Of a stretch of 64,000 bases of DNA, positions 32,602 to 46,594 are shown in pieces. The position numbers and the translations under genes are program-made. Under the pieces are notes generated by a model. That model made no database searches, was not told the DNA's origin, and worked only from the letters and a program-made list of their open reading frames with translations. The stretch comes from Spisula solida (lineage: Eukaryota > Mollusca > Bivalvia > Venerida > Mactridae): positions 19,821,322-19,885,321 of the forward strand of contig OX365955.1 of assembly GCA_947247005.1 (NCBI GenBank). Direction: 5' to 3'. Every line of letters begins with the position of its first letter. Position 1 is the first letter of the stretch.

Positions 32602-33188
32602 ATAATAGAACTATATGATAGTGTAACAAATTAAATAACAAGTGCAGATCCAGACAGCAATTTAAACATCAATGAATCCTTAAATTAGGAGAAATATGCC
32701 CATATTGGCTAAATTCAGCTGTTAACAAATTCAATAAATGACCTTGCAACAAATGGCTTTAACAGTTGCAATTCCCCAGAGTCGTGCCATAATAAACTGC
32801 ATTGAAAGAGTTGAGAGGAGTAAATGAGAAGTATGCGACAGAACGGTATGTATGATATGATTATAACATGAGATCATCACACACTGCACTCTCAACATTT
32901 CATTCAATTTCTTCCAGTAAATTGACATTTCATGGAACCAAATATCACACCAATTCTTGCTACTTTCAACATTTAACTGGAGTGTAACTTTCAATAAGGT
33001 GATCAAGGCCATCGAATCATGAACATAGAGTACCAGACAGGCATCTGTTATTGAATCTTATGATGTCAGTCAGCCATCGAGCAGACATCAACCAGTCATC
33101 AAATTTCTTTGTCACTAAACAACATTATCCAACAGTGCCACAACCGAATGACCAACCAATATCAGTTCTCCGGCCTGATTAGCTTAAT
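32602..33188. other. No gene seen
   Basis: A minus-strand frame (32731-33012) contains S-I-Y-W-K-K-L-N but has no signal peptide or usable donor; not called. Confidence 0.5.
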
Positions 33189-33332
33189 AGTGCTGATCTT
33201 GGCTAAACAGTGCTGATCTTGGACAGTGATCAGAGCTAAACAGTGCTGATCTTGGACAGTGATCAGAGCTAAACAGTGCTGATTTTGGACAGTGATCAGA
33301 GCTAAACAGTGCTGATCTTGGACAGTGATCTG
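33189..33332. repeat. 33-bp minisatellite, about four units
   Basis: 'gctaaacagtgctgatcttg' followed by 'gacagtgatcaga'; nearly identical units. Confidence 0.92.
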
Positions 33333-34502
33333 ATTGGATTGGTAATCCAGGTTTAGACTGTGACAACAGTAATGGGAGTATATTCACCAAAACATATCAA
33401 GACTTTCAATGATGTTTTTAGTGACTAATCCCTTCCTGATGATCAATGATCTACCAGTAGTGGTCGAGTATTTCCACACAGTGAATTCTCCAAGACAGAA
33501 GCACATGTCAGCACAATCACCAACACAACTTGACTAATCACCGAGCAGAAATGAGGCTGAAATAGAGCCATTATAAGAGATAATGAGGCGAGTATGATGA
33601 CCTTATATTGCTGATAGGTGGCTAATAGGAAAACTTCACCTCAATCTATATTCTATCGTACCTCCTAGCAAACTTTTTATATGATCATGGTCTCTAAGCT
33701 ATCTTATGTTTATGCTCTCCATCCATGTATGAACGTAAACCTTTTTCTCCATCGTAATAACATGTTTCGCTCTATGCTCAGATTGTCATAGTTTTTGAAG
33801 GCATTATTAGATTGCCATATTTGGTAACACTAATCTCACAACTCATTTCTTTCCTTAACCCCAAACGAACCATTCACAAAGACAAAACAAGACAGGTCAA
33901 CAAGTGACAACTTTTACCTCAACCAAATATCCACATTGAAATCAACTACTAGGTAATGAAAAACCAACATCCCTTAATAATCACTCATTATCATAGGAAA
34001 GATCTAATTTGTCAAATGTGTTTAATCATTATCAAGAGAGCCAGCTATTGGGACAATACCAAGATCACAGCATGGTTTCCCCTACAAACACCTGGGTGAT
34101 AATGACTATGTGTCCAATGTTTCACCTGGGAGTTACCTCCCTGTATCATAAAGGCGATCATTGAGTTCAACAGCTAGTGGACAAATCAACCGACCAAATT
34201 ACAGGCTTAGCAACAGCCCATCAACAGGGGTGACAAGATTGGTATTATTTTTCACACATTAGGACAAAAGCCAACAGCAAGCTGCAAAGGTCACTGCCAA
34301 ATGCTTCCGGTGATGTTAAACCAAATCTTAAAGAACCCCTAACATCTCCCTAAACTGCTCCTTATTATAATTATCACCGATCAAGATAGTATCTTTAAAG
34401 CGAAGAATTATTAGTAAAACATTATTTTAGAACAGTATGAATGGAGTGTGATTATTGCGCAACAAGCATGGAATAGCAATACTTGCCATGTAATGTTGTT
34501 GC
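33333..34502. other. No gene seen
   Basis: AT-rich, unique-looking sequence without supported exon. Confidence 0.5.
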
Positions 34503-34597
34503 ACGGAACAGTCCATGAAGAACACGGAACAGTTCATTAAGTACAAGGAACAGTCCATGAAGTACACAGAACAGTCCATGAAGTACACAGAACAGTA
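34503..34597. repeat. ~21-bp tandem repeat, about 4-5 units
   Basis: 'cagaacagtccatgaagtac' with variants. Confidence 0.88.
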
Positions 34598-37120
34598 CGT
34601 CCAAACTGCTCCAATTTGATGCAATATTAAGATTTTACAAAAACTGATGAATAATTATGAAGCTATTTGTTTTCTCATTGCAGGTCAAGTGAGCGGATTA
34701 GTTGACAATATTTTCAGGGCTCCAACAAATCCTTTAATTATAAAAGAAATAAGAAAGAATTCCCTTGCTTCCTTGTCAGCTCTTTTATCACACCAGTACT
34801 AAGCTCTTGTAATGAATTTTTCCACAGACTGGTATACAGTTCTAGATTAGTCTGCATCATCTAGATGCTTAGATGCAGACGTCCCTTCATCTAGATCAAT
34901 TATATGCTTTTTTACTAGAAATCCATCATAACGATCACATGAATTATTTATGTATTTCTTGTGCAAGCTATTGCATAGCTCGTGAATCTGAAGAACTGAT
35001 ACAGTACATGCAAGCCTTAAGCTCACTAATACTGTATGCCGTCATCCACCAATACTCAGAATATTATGAATTAGAAAATGCAACCCTTGATTTTGAACAA
35101 TACAAAGATAACAAACTCTACAATTCATCCACTCACTTAGGTCTCCTGTATACGAGGGGTGATCAATAAGTACCCAGAGTGTTCAAACTTCTTAATTTGT
35201 CATTGTAAGTCTACAAAACTTCAGAATATGTTAATATGTACATTACAGCCATCCAAATCTATCATTTGATGCGCAATTTGATAGAATCTTCATAAGTCTG
35301 TAACCAACTATTTACACTCAAACCAGTTTCACCTCTCAGTAGCTGCAATTATGTACATACTTCACCAATCATTAACTAAATTAAGGAAATAGGTAACATT
35401 ATCTATTGTCAATTGTTAACACAATTATCTTGATAGAAAGGAAGCGTTTAGTTTGTTTCTTACGCGTTAAATACGACCAGTATTGTATCCGGCCTGTAAC
35501 CTATGTTCCATCAACTGGTGACAACCTGTAATTTGTGAGTCTGAGAATTGGCAATAAAACTACACAGTACTGGAACCTATGAATACATTCATCTGATTCA
35601 ATGGTCTACTGTAAACCCTCAGTATTAGAATGACTAAACAAAATCTACAACAATCATTTCTGAGTGCACAGGCCATCGTACAGTTTTTGAAGCAATTTGG
35701 AGTTCTAACATCATTGTCAAGTTTAAGGTATCAATTCAACAATAAACTCAAACAGACTACCATGATTTACAATAAAACAATTTAGATGCTATTTGCACTG
35801 ATATTTAATTTTCTAAAAACCGATAAAACACATCAATATAGATGGCAAGTGACAAATAATTGTGTAAATTTTTATTCGTTCGAGCGTGATATTAACATAA
35901 CCAAGATTGCTTTTCTTCTTTTCAATTTCGGAGAGAGGGCGTAACAATCACCACACTTCAATCAATGTGAATTTATCACCAAATGTTGACAAACCTTATA
36001 GAAAAATTCACACAGCTCACTGTAAATTTACCTTTCGAAAAGAACAATATTGACGGTTACCAGTTGTAACTAGTATTAACTGTTTGCAAAATATTAAAAT
36101 GTAAAAATATTTCAGCAAAAAATTACAAAATTTCTATCTGACACTCGATGTAAATTGCAAAATACTTGTAGATTATATATATATATATAATAATGAAGTA
36201 ACTTTAGTGTGAAAATATACACCTTGAAGACTACAGCAATGCATCAAAATCAGTAATTTAATATCCGTCATTACTATTCATTTACAATCATTGCTATGAT
36301 CAAACAGTCAATTAGAAACAGAACATTAACAAGCATTTACAATCATTTAACCGAGACCAAATCTCCATAATTAGCAAGATGAAACATCAAAGGGAATTTT
36401 ATTTCATTTTTCTCATACAACTAGCAAAATCATTATAAAGTAGGCTTTACTAATTCTAGTCCACATTATGGTGACACACTATAGCAGACAGATAAATATG
36501 TGTTCAATTGATACTATATGTTAGAGAACTTAACAGTGCTATTATTGTTCAGTTGTCATGACATGCAGAGCAATTTAGGCAATTTCAACACAGTCTCTGA
36601 AGTTTATTTTTCAATTGGTCAAATGAATAGTTTACCATCTTTTGAATATGACATCGTGCTCCACTTTATACCAAATATGTTACAAACAATAATTTAATTA
36701 GGTCAAATTATGAAACTTGTTTGAAAATTCAGACATTCGGATTAAGCTCTTAAAGACATAAAATTGCACGTTAAGTGAGTGAAATGATTGGTATAACAAT
36801 GTATATAGTAACTTCAGCTACACTCAGCTGACAATGCTATTACATTTTAAGTGTTTAAGTGAAGAAAGCTAGTAGTTTTATTGTCATTTAATCACGAGCA
36901 GTGTGTATACAGGATGCTACAGACTGTCATAAACAAAAACAACACCTTTGGTCCATTAGCAAGGAGGACACAAGAAAACCTATGTTCCTATATATGATGT
37001 TACAAAACAATGTTCATTTTCATTAAAATAGCAATGTTTTTGTCAACATTAAGTTTAATAAAGAAAATAAGCACAACAAAACTGAAATATTCTTCCTTTA
37101 TAATATTTCTGCCTGAAAGT
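34598..37120. other. No supported gene; one mariner-like end and a (TA) run
   Basis: A 98-codon frame at 34873-35169 has no recognised domain. At about 35150 'tatacgaggggtgatcaata' then 'agtac' resembles a mariner terminal repeat, but no partner end is visible downstream. A short (TA)n run lies at 36176-36190. Otherwise AT-rich. Confidence 0.45.
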
Positions 37121-37232
37121 TGATTTGAACGCTTGTTTTGTCAAGGTTTAATTTGAACACAAACTTTGTCAAGGTTTGATTTGAACACATGTTTTGTCAA
37201 GGTTTATTTATTTTGTCAAGGTTTGATTTGAA
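37121..37232. repeat. ~33-bp tandem repeat, 3-4 units
   Basis: 'tttgtcaaggtttgatttga' followed by 'acac.tg' repeats with one truncated unit. Confidence 0.88.
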
Positions 37233-38334
37233 TCTTCGGTGAAGTAAGCATTTGATAAATATAAGCTGGAAGAACCCTCATCGTGTGTACTGGAACCAGC
37301 ATATCCTAATATCCCCAAACAGGAACCGTCTTCTTCATTACAGTTAGAGAGTGTCTTAGACTGTAATGTCCAATGAGAGAACGTCTGATTGATAAAAAAA
37401 CAATACCAAGTAAAAAACCTCTAATGAATATCAATGTATGCTGGAACTGGAACCCAAGTGTGATGATTAATGGGGAATCAAAGCCATCCCAGGCACTTTC
37501 TAGGGATAACATTGGAAATATAAAACTAGATGGCAACTAGCTTTGAGCAGAAACTATACACTACTATTGCCACATTTGACAAATGATGGAATTATGGTTT
37601 CAGAGTCAAAGGGTCAGATATTTGTTCTTAATTTTTACATTGATTGATTAGGTTTATAGAAAATCATGCAACATTTTGGAGGGGTCATTTCCTGGTACAG
37701 ATGCTGGGTGAACAATTAAAAACCAGCAGGATGTATGCAAATAAGGGCTAAATATGGGAGGTAATAGTGATTCATTGATTTATAATTTCGGCAACAGGCA
37801 TTGTTACAACCATTAATGACAAAATTTTGCAGCAAAAATCAGGTCAACGAAAATGAACAGGCAAAAATGCACATAGTAAATATTGCATCGATCATTTATG
37901 GTAGCATTTCAGTACTGCAAAACATAGGACAAGTAGGAATGCTTTCCTTTCTCTTAACCGTAACACAACAAATGTCAAATTTGCAACATCAACAGTAACT
38001 ACTGTAAAGGGAACATGCTAAATGCTGGTCAAACAGCTTTATCAAGCAAGTTCACAAGGCCACACATTTTACATTTCATACAAAAGCTTAGGTGTTGAAG
38101 AGTCACGCAAAGCATTTTTTACCAATTTTGCACATCTGTCAATAAAACCAGGTAAGTCACGGAATTTCAAATGGCGTACATAGACCATTCTAAGACCTCT
38201 GGAGCCAAACTACTCTAAAATACAGGATGATTTCAGCAGTGCCAATATGATACTTATCCCAGGGCAAGAGTAATTTCTTTCTGACATGCAATTTTCTAAT
38301 AAACATGCAATACTTCAACCGTCAAATAGATGCT
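37233..38334. other. No gene seen
   Basis: AT-rich; no exon signals supported by a conserved protein. Confidence 0.5.
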
Positions 38335-38438
38335 AGATAATACCTATACACAACTGTTTCATCAATGCACACAGTCTCACAAATTGATTCCAGATAATAC
38401 CTATACACAACTGTTTCATCATTTGCACACAGTCTCAA
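38335..38438. repeat. 57-bp tandem duplication
   Basis: 'agataatacctatacacaac' through 'gcacacagtctca' occurs twice. Confidence 0.88.
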
Positions 38439-41400
38439 TCACACTCTGACTTTATAATTTCTCATCAAAACCAGTTAAATTTGTCTTCTGCTTGTGTAGG
38501 AATCTTCATTTTGTAAATGGAAACACTGCCTGGATTGTGAAGCATCTATAGCCAGGATTATACAATTATGCAGCAAAAAGCATTCCAACATCATAAATTT
38601 ATCTAAGACTTGTAAAGTATTCATAAAAAGTCTGACTGTTAGCCAATCATAATATGCATTAACTGTTAATGTGCATATAGAACATTAACCCCATCAACAT
38701 ATGAATGAAATACTGTACAGCTTTATCTAAAAGTTCATTTTTATGAGCATACATTGACTCCAAAAACGATTAAAGATGTTCAACATAATTTTCTCACAAG
38801 GACTCTGCAGTAAGTTCACATGTATAATATAGACAGTTTCTAATCAAACAGAATGTGGCATTATAACACAAAATTTGTGGAAATACTTGGGAAAAACTTC
38901 AGATCAATTTCAGCACTTAATAAAATGTACAATTTTATGAACTAAACAAAATGCACACATCAAAACAAACGGCCCTATAATAAACAAAGTTTTATTACAG
39001 TTTTGCATTAAATGTGTTCAGTTTCTCTGCAGAATCTGTTTCCTCCACTCGCATCAATAGCATTAAGTGCATTGAATGCTACAAACATTATGAAACACAT
39101 GATGGATGAGATATAGAACCAAACATTATCTCAACATATCCCAAACCATACCAAATACGCGCTTAAACATTCAAGCAATCCTTTAAAACATTCAACCAAT
39201 ATCACTGTTGTTACGAGCATGTAAAGGTTACGCAATAATACCGAGGAAAGCATCTAACACAAAACATTACTTTTGTCAAAGGTTAATCAACAACAAAGCA
39301 TGAGATATTTTATGGTATCCATAGTGATTACTATAAAAATGTTAATTTTCTTCTTCTGGCAAATAAGATGCATTACTCAGTCTCTAGAGAAAACTTGGGA
39401 AATATGGCCTAACACTTGTAAGCTTCTGAAGTCACCAATTTAACATATTGAGGTTTCTGAAGACAAACTGAAGTAATCATCATTTGTATGTCATTATTGT
39501 TTACAAAATTAATGTACCAGGTATACGAATGACCAGCATCACTGTAACCATATAAGGTCATTGTTTTTGTTCAAGTGCAACACAAACGGATAGTGAGAGT
39601 GAGAATTTATAACCTTATTACAATCTTTCATCAACAAATTATTTTTGGCTGGAAAGAAGTCTGAATGATAACAAGCCCAGCAATTCATCCCTTCTTTCAA
39701 CAATGAATCATTGAGAGGAAAGAATTGGAGAAAATATCAATTTCGCCTCTGACCACTACCAATTTAAACAGCAGACTATTACAGATACGCATTATGCCCA
39801 TGTCCGAAGAGATTTTCATCAAAGCAACAGTAATCGCTCCTAAGAATATGTAACGCACACTACTTTCATTCTGTTCTGTGATTATGTTGTTGGACAAGCG
39901 TTTGTTATTGATCCATAGCAGACTGATTATTGCCTCCTAAGGCGCCTTTTGTACGCAGTCTTGCTATCAGAGAGAACTTGATCAAATTTGTATAGCAAGC
40001 CAATATTACCGATATTCTGCCATCCTTGAAGAGCGCCACAAGTCACAAATATTCCATTAGATTGCAGGGAGCCTGTCTCACCATTTGCCATGAAAAGACA
40101 ACACAATATAAAGCCTACATGATGCCATACTGTAAGTGCTGATATCATCTCAACAGTCGGTCCACATTGGACAAACCAACCAACTGATGACAAGACTAGA
40201 GAAATATTTACAATTCATGTCTACCAATATAAAGACAAGGCTGATATTCAAGTAGAAAGTGTAAGCCTTCCAAAAACCTGTTCACTTTTCCATATAAATC
40301 ACAACATTGTTCCTCAAGACGTTATAAAAGTGTTCAATATTTGATGCCATTGATAGCATATTCGGTTTGAGTTAATTTAACAGGTTATAAATTACAGAGA
40401 AATATAATTTGTAAAATATCAAGCTAGCTATAAATAGCAGAGATCATGAAATGATGAGCATAATGTGGTGGTATTGTTTAACACAAAGGACATCTTGGTT
40501 GCATATTTTACAGTTTTCCAGATATTAAATTATGTTTTCTATCAGAGAAAAGATAAAGTGGACGTACATGAATCTGCATACAGAGTGCTATATTTCACCT
40601 TTATTAATCATAGTTTTCCTATCAGAGCAATACAATACTAGAATTTCAAGAAAAACTGATTTTTGAAACTCCTGGGCAGGTCAGATCAGTTCATCAAATG
40701 AAAAAGATGACTATCATCTGACAAAGATGTGTATCAGCCAAATAACTTACGATGTTCATCAGGGACTGACGTTTGGCTAGCCGATGTTGAAACATGATGG
40801 TGGCTACAGGATTCAAATTTAAGCAGATGGCATGCATACCATGCAAGTGCAACACCTTTTTTACTGGCATTTGAATTGCAACTTTGCCATCATGTTAATA
40901 TCAATTTAAGGAATTTAATAACATGTTATTAATGTCATCTTTCAAAGTGGGCTGCTCTGAAATTACAGGAAGCCTTGAAAACCTGAGATAATGTTTTGCC
41001 ACTTCTAGCAATGAAAATGGATGAAAAAATGAGCAGAGACTGAAAGACAACATTAGAAAAGTTGTTCACTTAGAGAAGCCTTGTGGAGATTCACACGTAG
41101 GCTAGGTTTGTGACACACTGTGCAGTTTTTTGTCATCAGGAAGAAGAAAAATCTTTGAGCTACAAAAACAAAGATGGTCACATTGGTGTAGCTTTCAGGT
41201 GACACTTGTTTGAAACAATAACCATTGTGATCATTCTTCCAGTGTGAGGTAAACATGTGAATCATGCCAGTGAAAACCTCACAAAGCTGACTGTTTTATC
41301 ACACAAAGTCAATATAATGAACATCTCGACAAGTTCATGAAACTTAGGTGAACTTAGATGAACTTACAGACACCACCTTAAGTTGGAAATATTGAACTTG

Positions 41401-41460
41401 AGAGTTCTGTAACTTTGTCGATAATTTGAATAGCATGACCAAGTTTTGTGGATAATGAAC
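38439..41460. other. No supported gene
   Basis: About 3 kb without tandem repeats. On the minus strand at about 40079-40147 an ATG frame, MISALTVWHHVGFILCCLFM, resembles a signal peptide and is followed by 'gtgaga'. It ends in phase 1, not the phase 2 needed by the next ephrin exon, and lacks the Y-W-N segment, so it is only a weak candidate 5' exon. Confidence 0.35.
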
Positions 41461-41507
41461 AGAATCAGGATGAATGTAACACCTTGGAACCAATCAGGAT
41501 GAATGTA
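41461..41507. repeat. 29-bp minisatellite, left remnant split by a transposon
   Basis: The unit 'gtaacaccttggaaccaatc' plus 'aggatgaat' starts here, is interrupted at its TA by the element 41508-42598, and resumes on the right. Confidence 0.9.
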
Positions 41508-42598
41508 CAGTAAAGTTCCACCTAACGACCGGTCCGATAATGCGACCGTCCCGCTATTACGACCGATTTTTAAAAGAACCAAATAATTTTGTTCTATATT
41601 CAATTGAATTAAGGTCCTATAATGCGACCGGTCCGCTATTCCGTATTGCGACCAATTTAACCAGCCTCATTGTGTCAATTCCCACTGTGTTTGGTCTCGC
41701 TAATACGACCAATTATGTGTCATGTATAATTTTGTGTAAACAACTTTTTTCACACCTACGCGTATCTCCGGGGCGCTTGAAAATCATCTTGCACCTTGAT
41801 CAAGGTCGCGGGGCGCTTGACTTACAGTCAGGAGGGTAACATACAAGCTCAGCAAGAGATCGAAGACGCCGTATTGAAACTTCTGTGTCCATTTATGACA
41901 GCCAATTAAATGTCAATTAGATTATATAAACAATCGATAATTGCCTAGGGCAGCATGCATGACTGGCAAACAAGCAGATTAACCAATTTAAGACAGTGAT
42001 TAGCATCAATTAAATGTTACTAAAGTTGTGAAAAAAGAGTCGAATTTCCCGACGATAAAAATAAATTGTCTTCCATTACGGTACAGTTTAAAGTCAGGTA
42101 CGATACGGCATCACGGAATTTCGTTACCAACGTAGATCGTTCAGCAATTTGTTAATAACGAAGAGCATTAATGTGGTTTATATTAATCAATAAATCATTC
42201 CTTATATATATTTTGTGTCAAATCATAACAAAGAAGTCACCATTTTATTCTCAAGAACGATTCAAATCATGGTCTGATATTGTAACTTGCATAATATTCG
42301 GACAACTTCAAAATTCGGATAAATTGTGCTTCAGAGAATATTAGCATTATTGCTGCCTAATTATGCAGTTTTAATTAATATATATATATATATTGTATTA
42401 ATTAAATGTGTATGCTGTACATTGTTTTAATTATATTTATATATGTATATTAGCTTCAAAGAGAATGTTCACCAGTATATAACAACCAGTACTAGCTTCT
42501 TCAAGATACATACACACAGACTCGCTATTAAGACCGACTCGCTATTAAGACCACTTTTGTCAGAACGGTCGGTGGTCTTAATAGCGGAACTTTACTGT
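41508..42598. mobile_element. 1.09-kb pogo/Tigger-like non-autonomous element
   Basis: Left end CAGTAAAGTTCC and right end GGAACTTTACTG are exact inverse complements, flanked by TA (41506-41507 and 42599-42600). Internal words of the types 'taatgcgacc', 'tattacgacc' and 'gctattaagacc' recur near both ends. CAGT ends with a TA target fit the pogo branch of Tc1/mariner (inference). No transposase is recognisable; the frame 41540-41839 lies in repetitive subterminal sequence. Confidence 0.88.
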
Positions 42599-42714
42599 AA
42601 CACCTTGGATCCAATCAGGATGAATCAGGATGAATGTAACACCTTGGAACCAATCAGAATGAATGTAACACCTTGGAGCCAATCAGGATGAACGTAACAC
42701 CTTGGAACCAATCA
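42599..42714. repeat. 29-bp minisatellite, right part
   Basis: About four units of 'gtaacaccttgga.ccaatc' plus 'aggatgaa', continuing the array at 41461. Confidence 0.92.
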
Positions 42715-44055
42715 ATAGGCTGCTTTAACAGAGAAAACAGTTCTTATGCCTTTTAAACACCTTCACCATACCTTCTTTCTCCAACTGTGTTAAACCAATT
42801 CCCAAGATATCCAATTAATTACTGTATGTATCCAGCAGTATGTATCTGTGGCAATCCCTGTGGTCATCATAATCACCAGACCTTTTAAGGGTTAAAGTAC
42901 AGGTCCCTGCTGGGTTGTCACTAAATAAGCCAAGTTACAAGATACATGGAACAAATCTGTGATAATGAAGCAGTAAACATAATGTACCCTACATCTGTAT
43001 TAAAAGCACTTTGACAAGTTAGTAAATTTGCATATTCTATTGTTTTGATTGATGAACCAATTATCTCTTCTGTCAATTACTCTGATTAGTAACCATGACA
43101 GCCATATTGGTCCACTAGGCGTTAATTGCTCTGCTTCATGACTGCGGTCTAATTCCAGCAAAACTGGACACAATCTACAATTTTGACAGGAAGTTGACTC
43201 ATGGGACAGTAAATATTTGACTGCTCAGATACAGAGTCAGGAAGTTCATTGGTGTAGAATATCATAATCAATTCCATCTCCATATTCTGTGGGACTTACC
43301 ATACGTCAAATTTCCTGCGGGATGCTGCAGTCACAAGTATTATTGAAGTCTATTAATGTCTACAGAGCATGTCAAAGATGTGCTGACAAACGGTGTAGAG
43401 AGGATAGTTGACATTTATGAAGCAGAAGAAACAATAAAATCAGTAATAAACTGACAGTACAGTATTGCCTGGGTAACCATTGACTTGATGGTCAATGTAA
43501 GTGAGAATTCCAGCTTTGAGAATAGTTCACATTTGTTTTATGAGACGCAGCACGTAACTAAGCTAGCATTGAAAGATTGCTCTGCTTCATTTTATGCCAA
43601 CAACCAATGTGTGAATGCTCCTAGTAAAAACAACATTGTTAAAGTCTATGGCAACTTAGCCACAACATTCTAAGGATGTTACAGGCAGCATGATAAAAAA
43701 ACAACATAAAATGACAGCATAAAATGACAGCATAAAATGACAGCCTCTCCCAACAAATTAGCAAAAGAGCCTAATGAAGATCAAATGACAAAAACCATTA
43801 GTTACACACTGTGAACAACTGATTCAATGAGCAATTTTGTCTACACAAAAGATCTAATTACACTAATTATACAGCAAAGATCAATGCAGACAGTCACCTA
43901 TCATATTCTCTTTGACCACTCACTGTATTATGTGGTAGGTAAGGCAGACAATTAATGAGATACAGCAGATTATGATAGTTATAATGATCTGACAGAAACA
44001 CTCAATATTACTTGGTATGCTCATACATAGAGTATCATACTTCAAAAGTTAAAGG
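42715..44055. other. No gene seen; a 13-bp triplication
   Basis: 'cataaaatgacag' occurs three times at about 43706-43744. The rest is AT-rich without supported exon. Confidence 0.5.
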
Positions 44056-44314
44056 TTCACAGCGTGTTGTTTACAGGCTGAGAGTTTGAACCTTTCAGGA
44101 CTGGTACTCACAGCGTGTTGTTTACAGGCTGAGAGTTTGAACCTTTCAGGACTGGTACTCACAGCGTGTTGTTTACAGGCTGAGAGTTTGAACCTTTCAG
44201 GACTGGTACTCACAGCGTGTTGTTTACAGGCTGAGAGTTTGAACCTTTCAGGACTGGTACTCACAGCGTGTTGTTTACAGGCTGAGAGTTTGAACCTTTC
44301 AGGACTGGTACTCA
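44056..44314. repeat. 51-bp minisatellite, five near-identical units
   Basis: 'tcacagcgtgttgtttacag', 'gctgagagtttgaaccttt' and 'caggactggtac' repeat five times with no visible differences. As 51 is divisible by 3, open frames of 17-residue repeats arise on both strands; artefacts. Confidence 0.96.
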
Positions 44315-46565
44315 CAAACTCTCAAATTGTATAGCATTGCTTCTGCCTTAAATTGTGCAAATCTTACAATATATGAAAATTCTCTGAATATAAGAATCAA
44401 CCATGTAATATAATTAAAGCACAACAACTTATCATACTCGCAGCAACATTAACATTTATACAAAAGTGATCAACCTGTTCATACTTGCAGCAACATAAAC
44501 ATGTATTTAAAGGTGACCAACCTGTGTTTTCAAGGATGTGTATGTGTTCGTTTATGGAAGCATTGAACTATATAATTCCTGATGACAATGGACATCATCA
44601 TATCTTTAAAAGGAGTACACCAATAATTATAAGTAAGGAGGAAAGATATGTCCTACAATTGGTGACAATATCACGTCCACTGAGTGTTCAACAAAATTAG
44701 CTTCAAAACTCCTTCATATGAAACATATCGAGAAAACAGGCTGAAAGGGATCTGTCATTTAAACACATAATTTCTAAATCCCCCTAATTGAAACTGGCAA
44801 TTAATTTCCAATTAGGTATTAAATTTGGAGAGCACTCAACAGTGCACAAGAGACAAACATGCTTCCTTATTGTGCCTTGGAATGCTCAGCAAGAAAATTG
44901 AAACACTTAGAGGAACTCCTGTCATAAGCTACGTAGTAAAAAGCTTTGTATTCACTTGTTCTACCAAGCACAGCTACTAAGATGCATCAAAAATCATTTT
45001 TTGTTTGAAATAATTCAAGCCAGACAATTTAACATGGCAGAACCTTTTAAGTGCTTTTCTGTGTTAGTCTTACGGTATATAGATTTTGATTTAATGATAT
45101 TAGAGAAACTTAACAGAGCAATTAATTTGTGACATATCAGCACTGAGTATATACAGCATTGAAACAAATAGTGTTCTTGATCTGTACCTGATGTTTTGTA
45201 TAACATTTCTAACAAATTAATAATTATGAACTATATTCATAAAAACAACATTAAATATTTTAATAACAACGGGATAATCGTGATACATTGTTATATATTG
45301 TGACCTGAATTAATTCACCTGATAAGTTTTTCCTGGACTATATTATAGCCACGAACTAACCCTCCCACAAGGAAGAGGCAATTTCTCCACAAGTGGAGAA
45401 TTCGAACTCGTTATTGTTGTCAGTTAACAATAATGCTGCAACCAAGCTCATAACAGTGCCGTTGCAACCCTTATATTTAAGTTCAGTGACAACTGCTGCA
45501 ACCCTAAAGTACAGTGTTGTTTTCTGTGGCGAATTATCACTCCTATAAATATGAATAGAATATCCAATGACGAGAAAGCCTATTATACTTGCATCATAAC
45601 ATAGAGACTATTATTCCAAGTATAATGTACTTATGTATTGATTACAGGAATATATTGTTACTAATATAAATTGTACAGCTGCTGTTTGCTATGAAGTGAG
45701 GCTTAGAATTGCCTTAAAATAGAACATAGATAATAGTGAAGTATGCCAGCTATCTCACTATCATATCTCCATTCTCGAGAATACTCGAGAATACTCGAGA
45801 ATACTGGTACAGATTTCACGCAGCAATAAATTACAAACTTCCATTTATATTATCCACAATGCAGCAACAAAAAACAAATGAAATTCAGAAAAGACTGAAG
45901 ATTGAACTCGCTTAAAAATGTACCAAATTCTTGGGGAGAAAATTGCTGCATTGAAATGAATTAAACAAATTTATTTACAAAAAACTTTGAGATTGTTGAA
46001 GGGTTTGATAGGACAAAATCCAAGATAGATTAAATAGAAAGCTTGCATATTGATGTAATCATAAAACCAACATATTTTTAGAACCACTGAAATGAAAGAA
46101 AATTGTTAAAAAAGGGCAATTACTCTGCAACATCTGGAAATGTTTCTCACAAGCAGACATTGATGCCATCAACTTCAGATGCTTTAATAAGTGAATACTT
46201 GTATGACTTAATAGCTAACAGTATAGTTTTGCAGATACAATTGTACCTTGTTAACACCCAGTCATCATCCACCAATCATAATGATTAATTCATCATAATA
46301 TAGCCACAAGATGATACTGCAATAATGTTTATTATTGTAATAACAGAATTATGATAACATATCACTTACCTATAAACAGTTGACAGCAATACAGCAAGTA
46401 TATGAAATAGAAAAGATAAATGCACTGAATTAGAACATATGTTTGTAATTAATCAACATTAAAATATAAAGGTCAAACATAAATAATAAAGCTGATTAAT
46501 AAATCTTGATTTTCAAAATGTAATTGTCATGATGTGCTAGTTTATGACAACACAAATATAACTGG
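44315..46565. other. No gene seen; minor repeats
   Basis: At 45772-45805 'ctcgagaatac' repeats three times. At about 45365-45425 a B-box-like 'gagttcgaattctcc' (minus strand) could be a SINE fragment, but the A-box is poor. Otherwise AT-rich. Confidence 0.5.
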
Positions 46566-46594
46566 GAACAGAACAGAACAGAACAGAGCAGAAC
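46566..46594. repeat. GAACA pentanucleotide microsatellite
   Basis: Five to six copies of 'gaaca', one with a change, directly before a minisatellite. Confidence 0.9.

Noticed and set aside
34873..35169. 98-codon + strand frame
   Set aside because: No recognisable domain, no splice or promoter support, and its end runs into a mariner-like terminal sequence.
35150..35176. Mariner insertion
   Set aside because: Only one end (tatacgaggggtgatcaata) is visible; no matching inverted end found downstream.
40079..40147. Ephrin signal-peptide exon (MISALTVWHHVGFILCCLFM)
   Set aside because: Hydrophobic and followed by gtgaga, but phase 1 does not join the phase-2 exon at 29534 and the expected Y-W-N segment is missing.
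41540..41839. 99-codon + strand frame as a transposase remnant
   Set aside because: Located in the repetitive subterminal region of the TIR element; no catalytic or DNA-binding motif.
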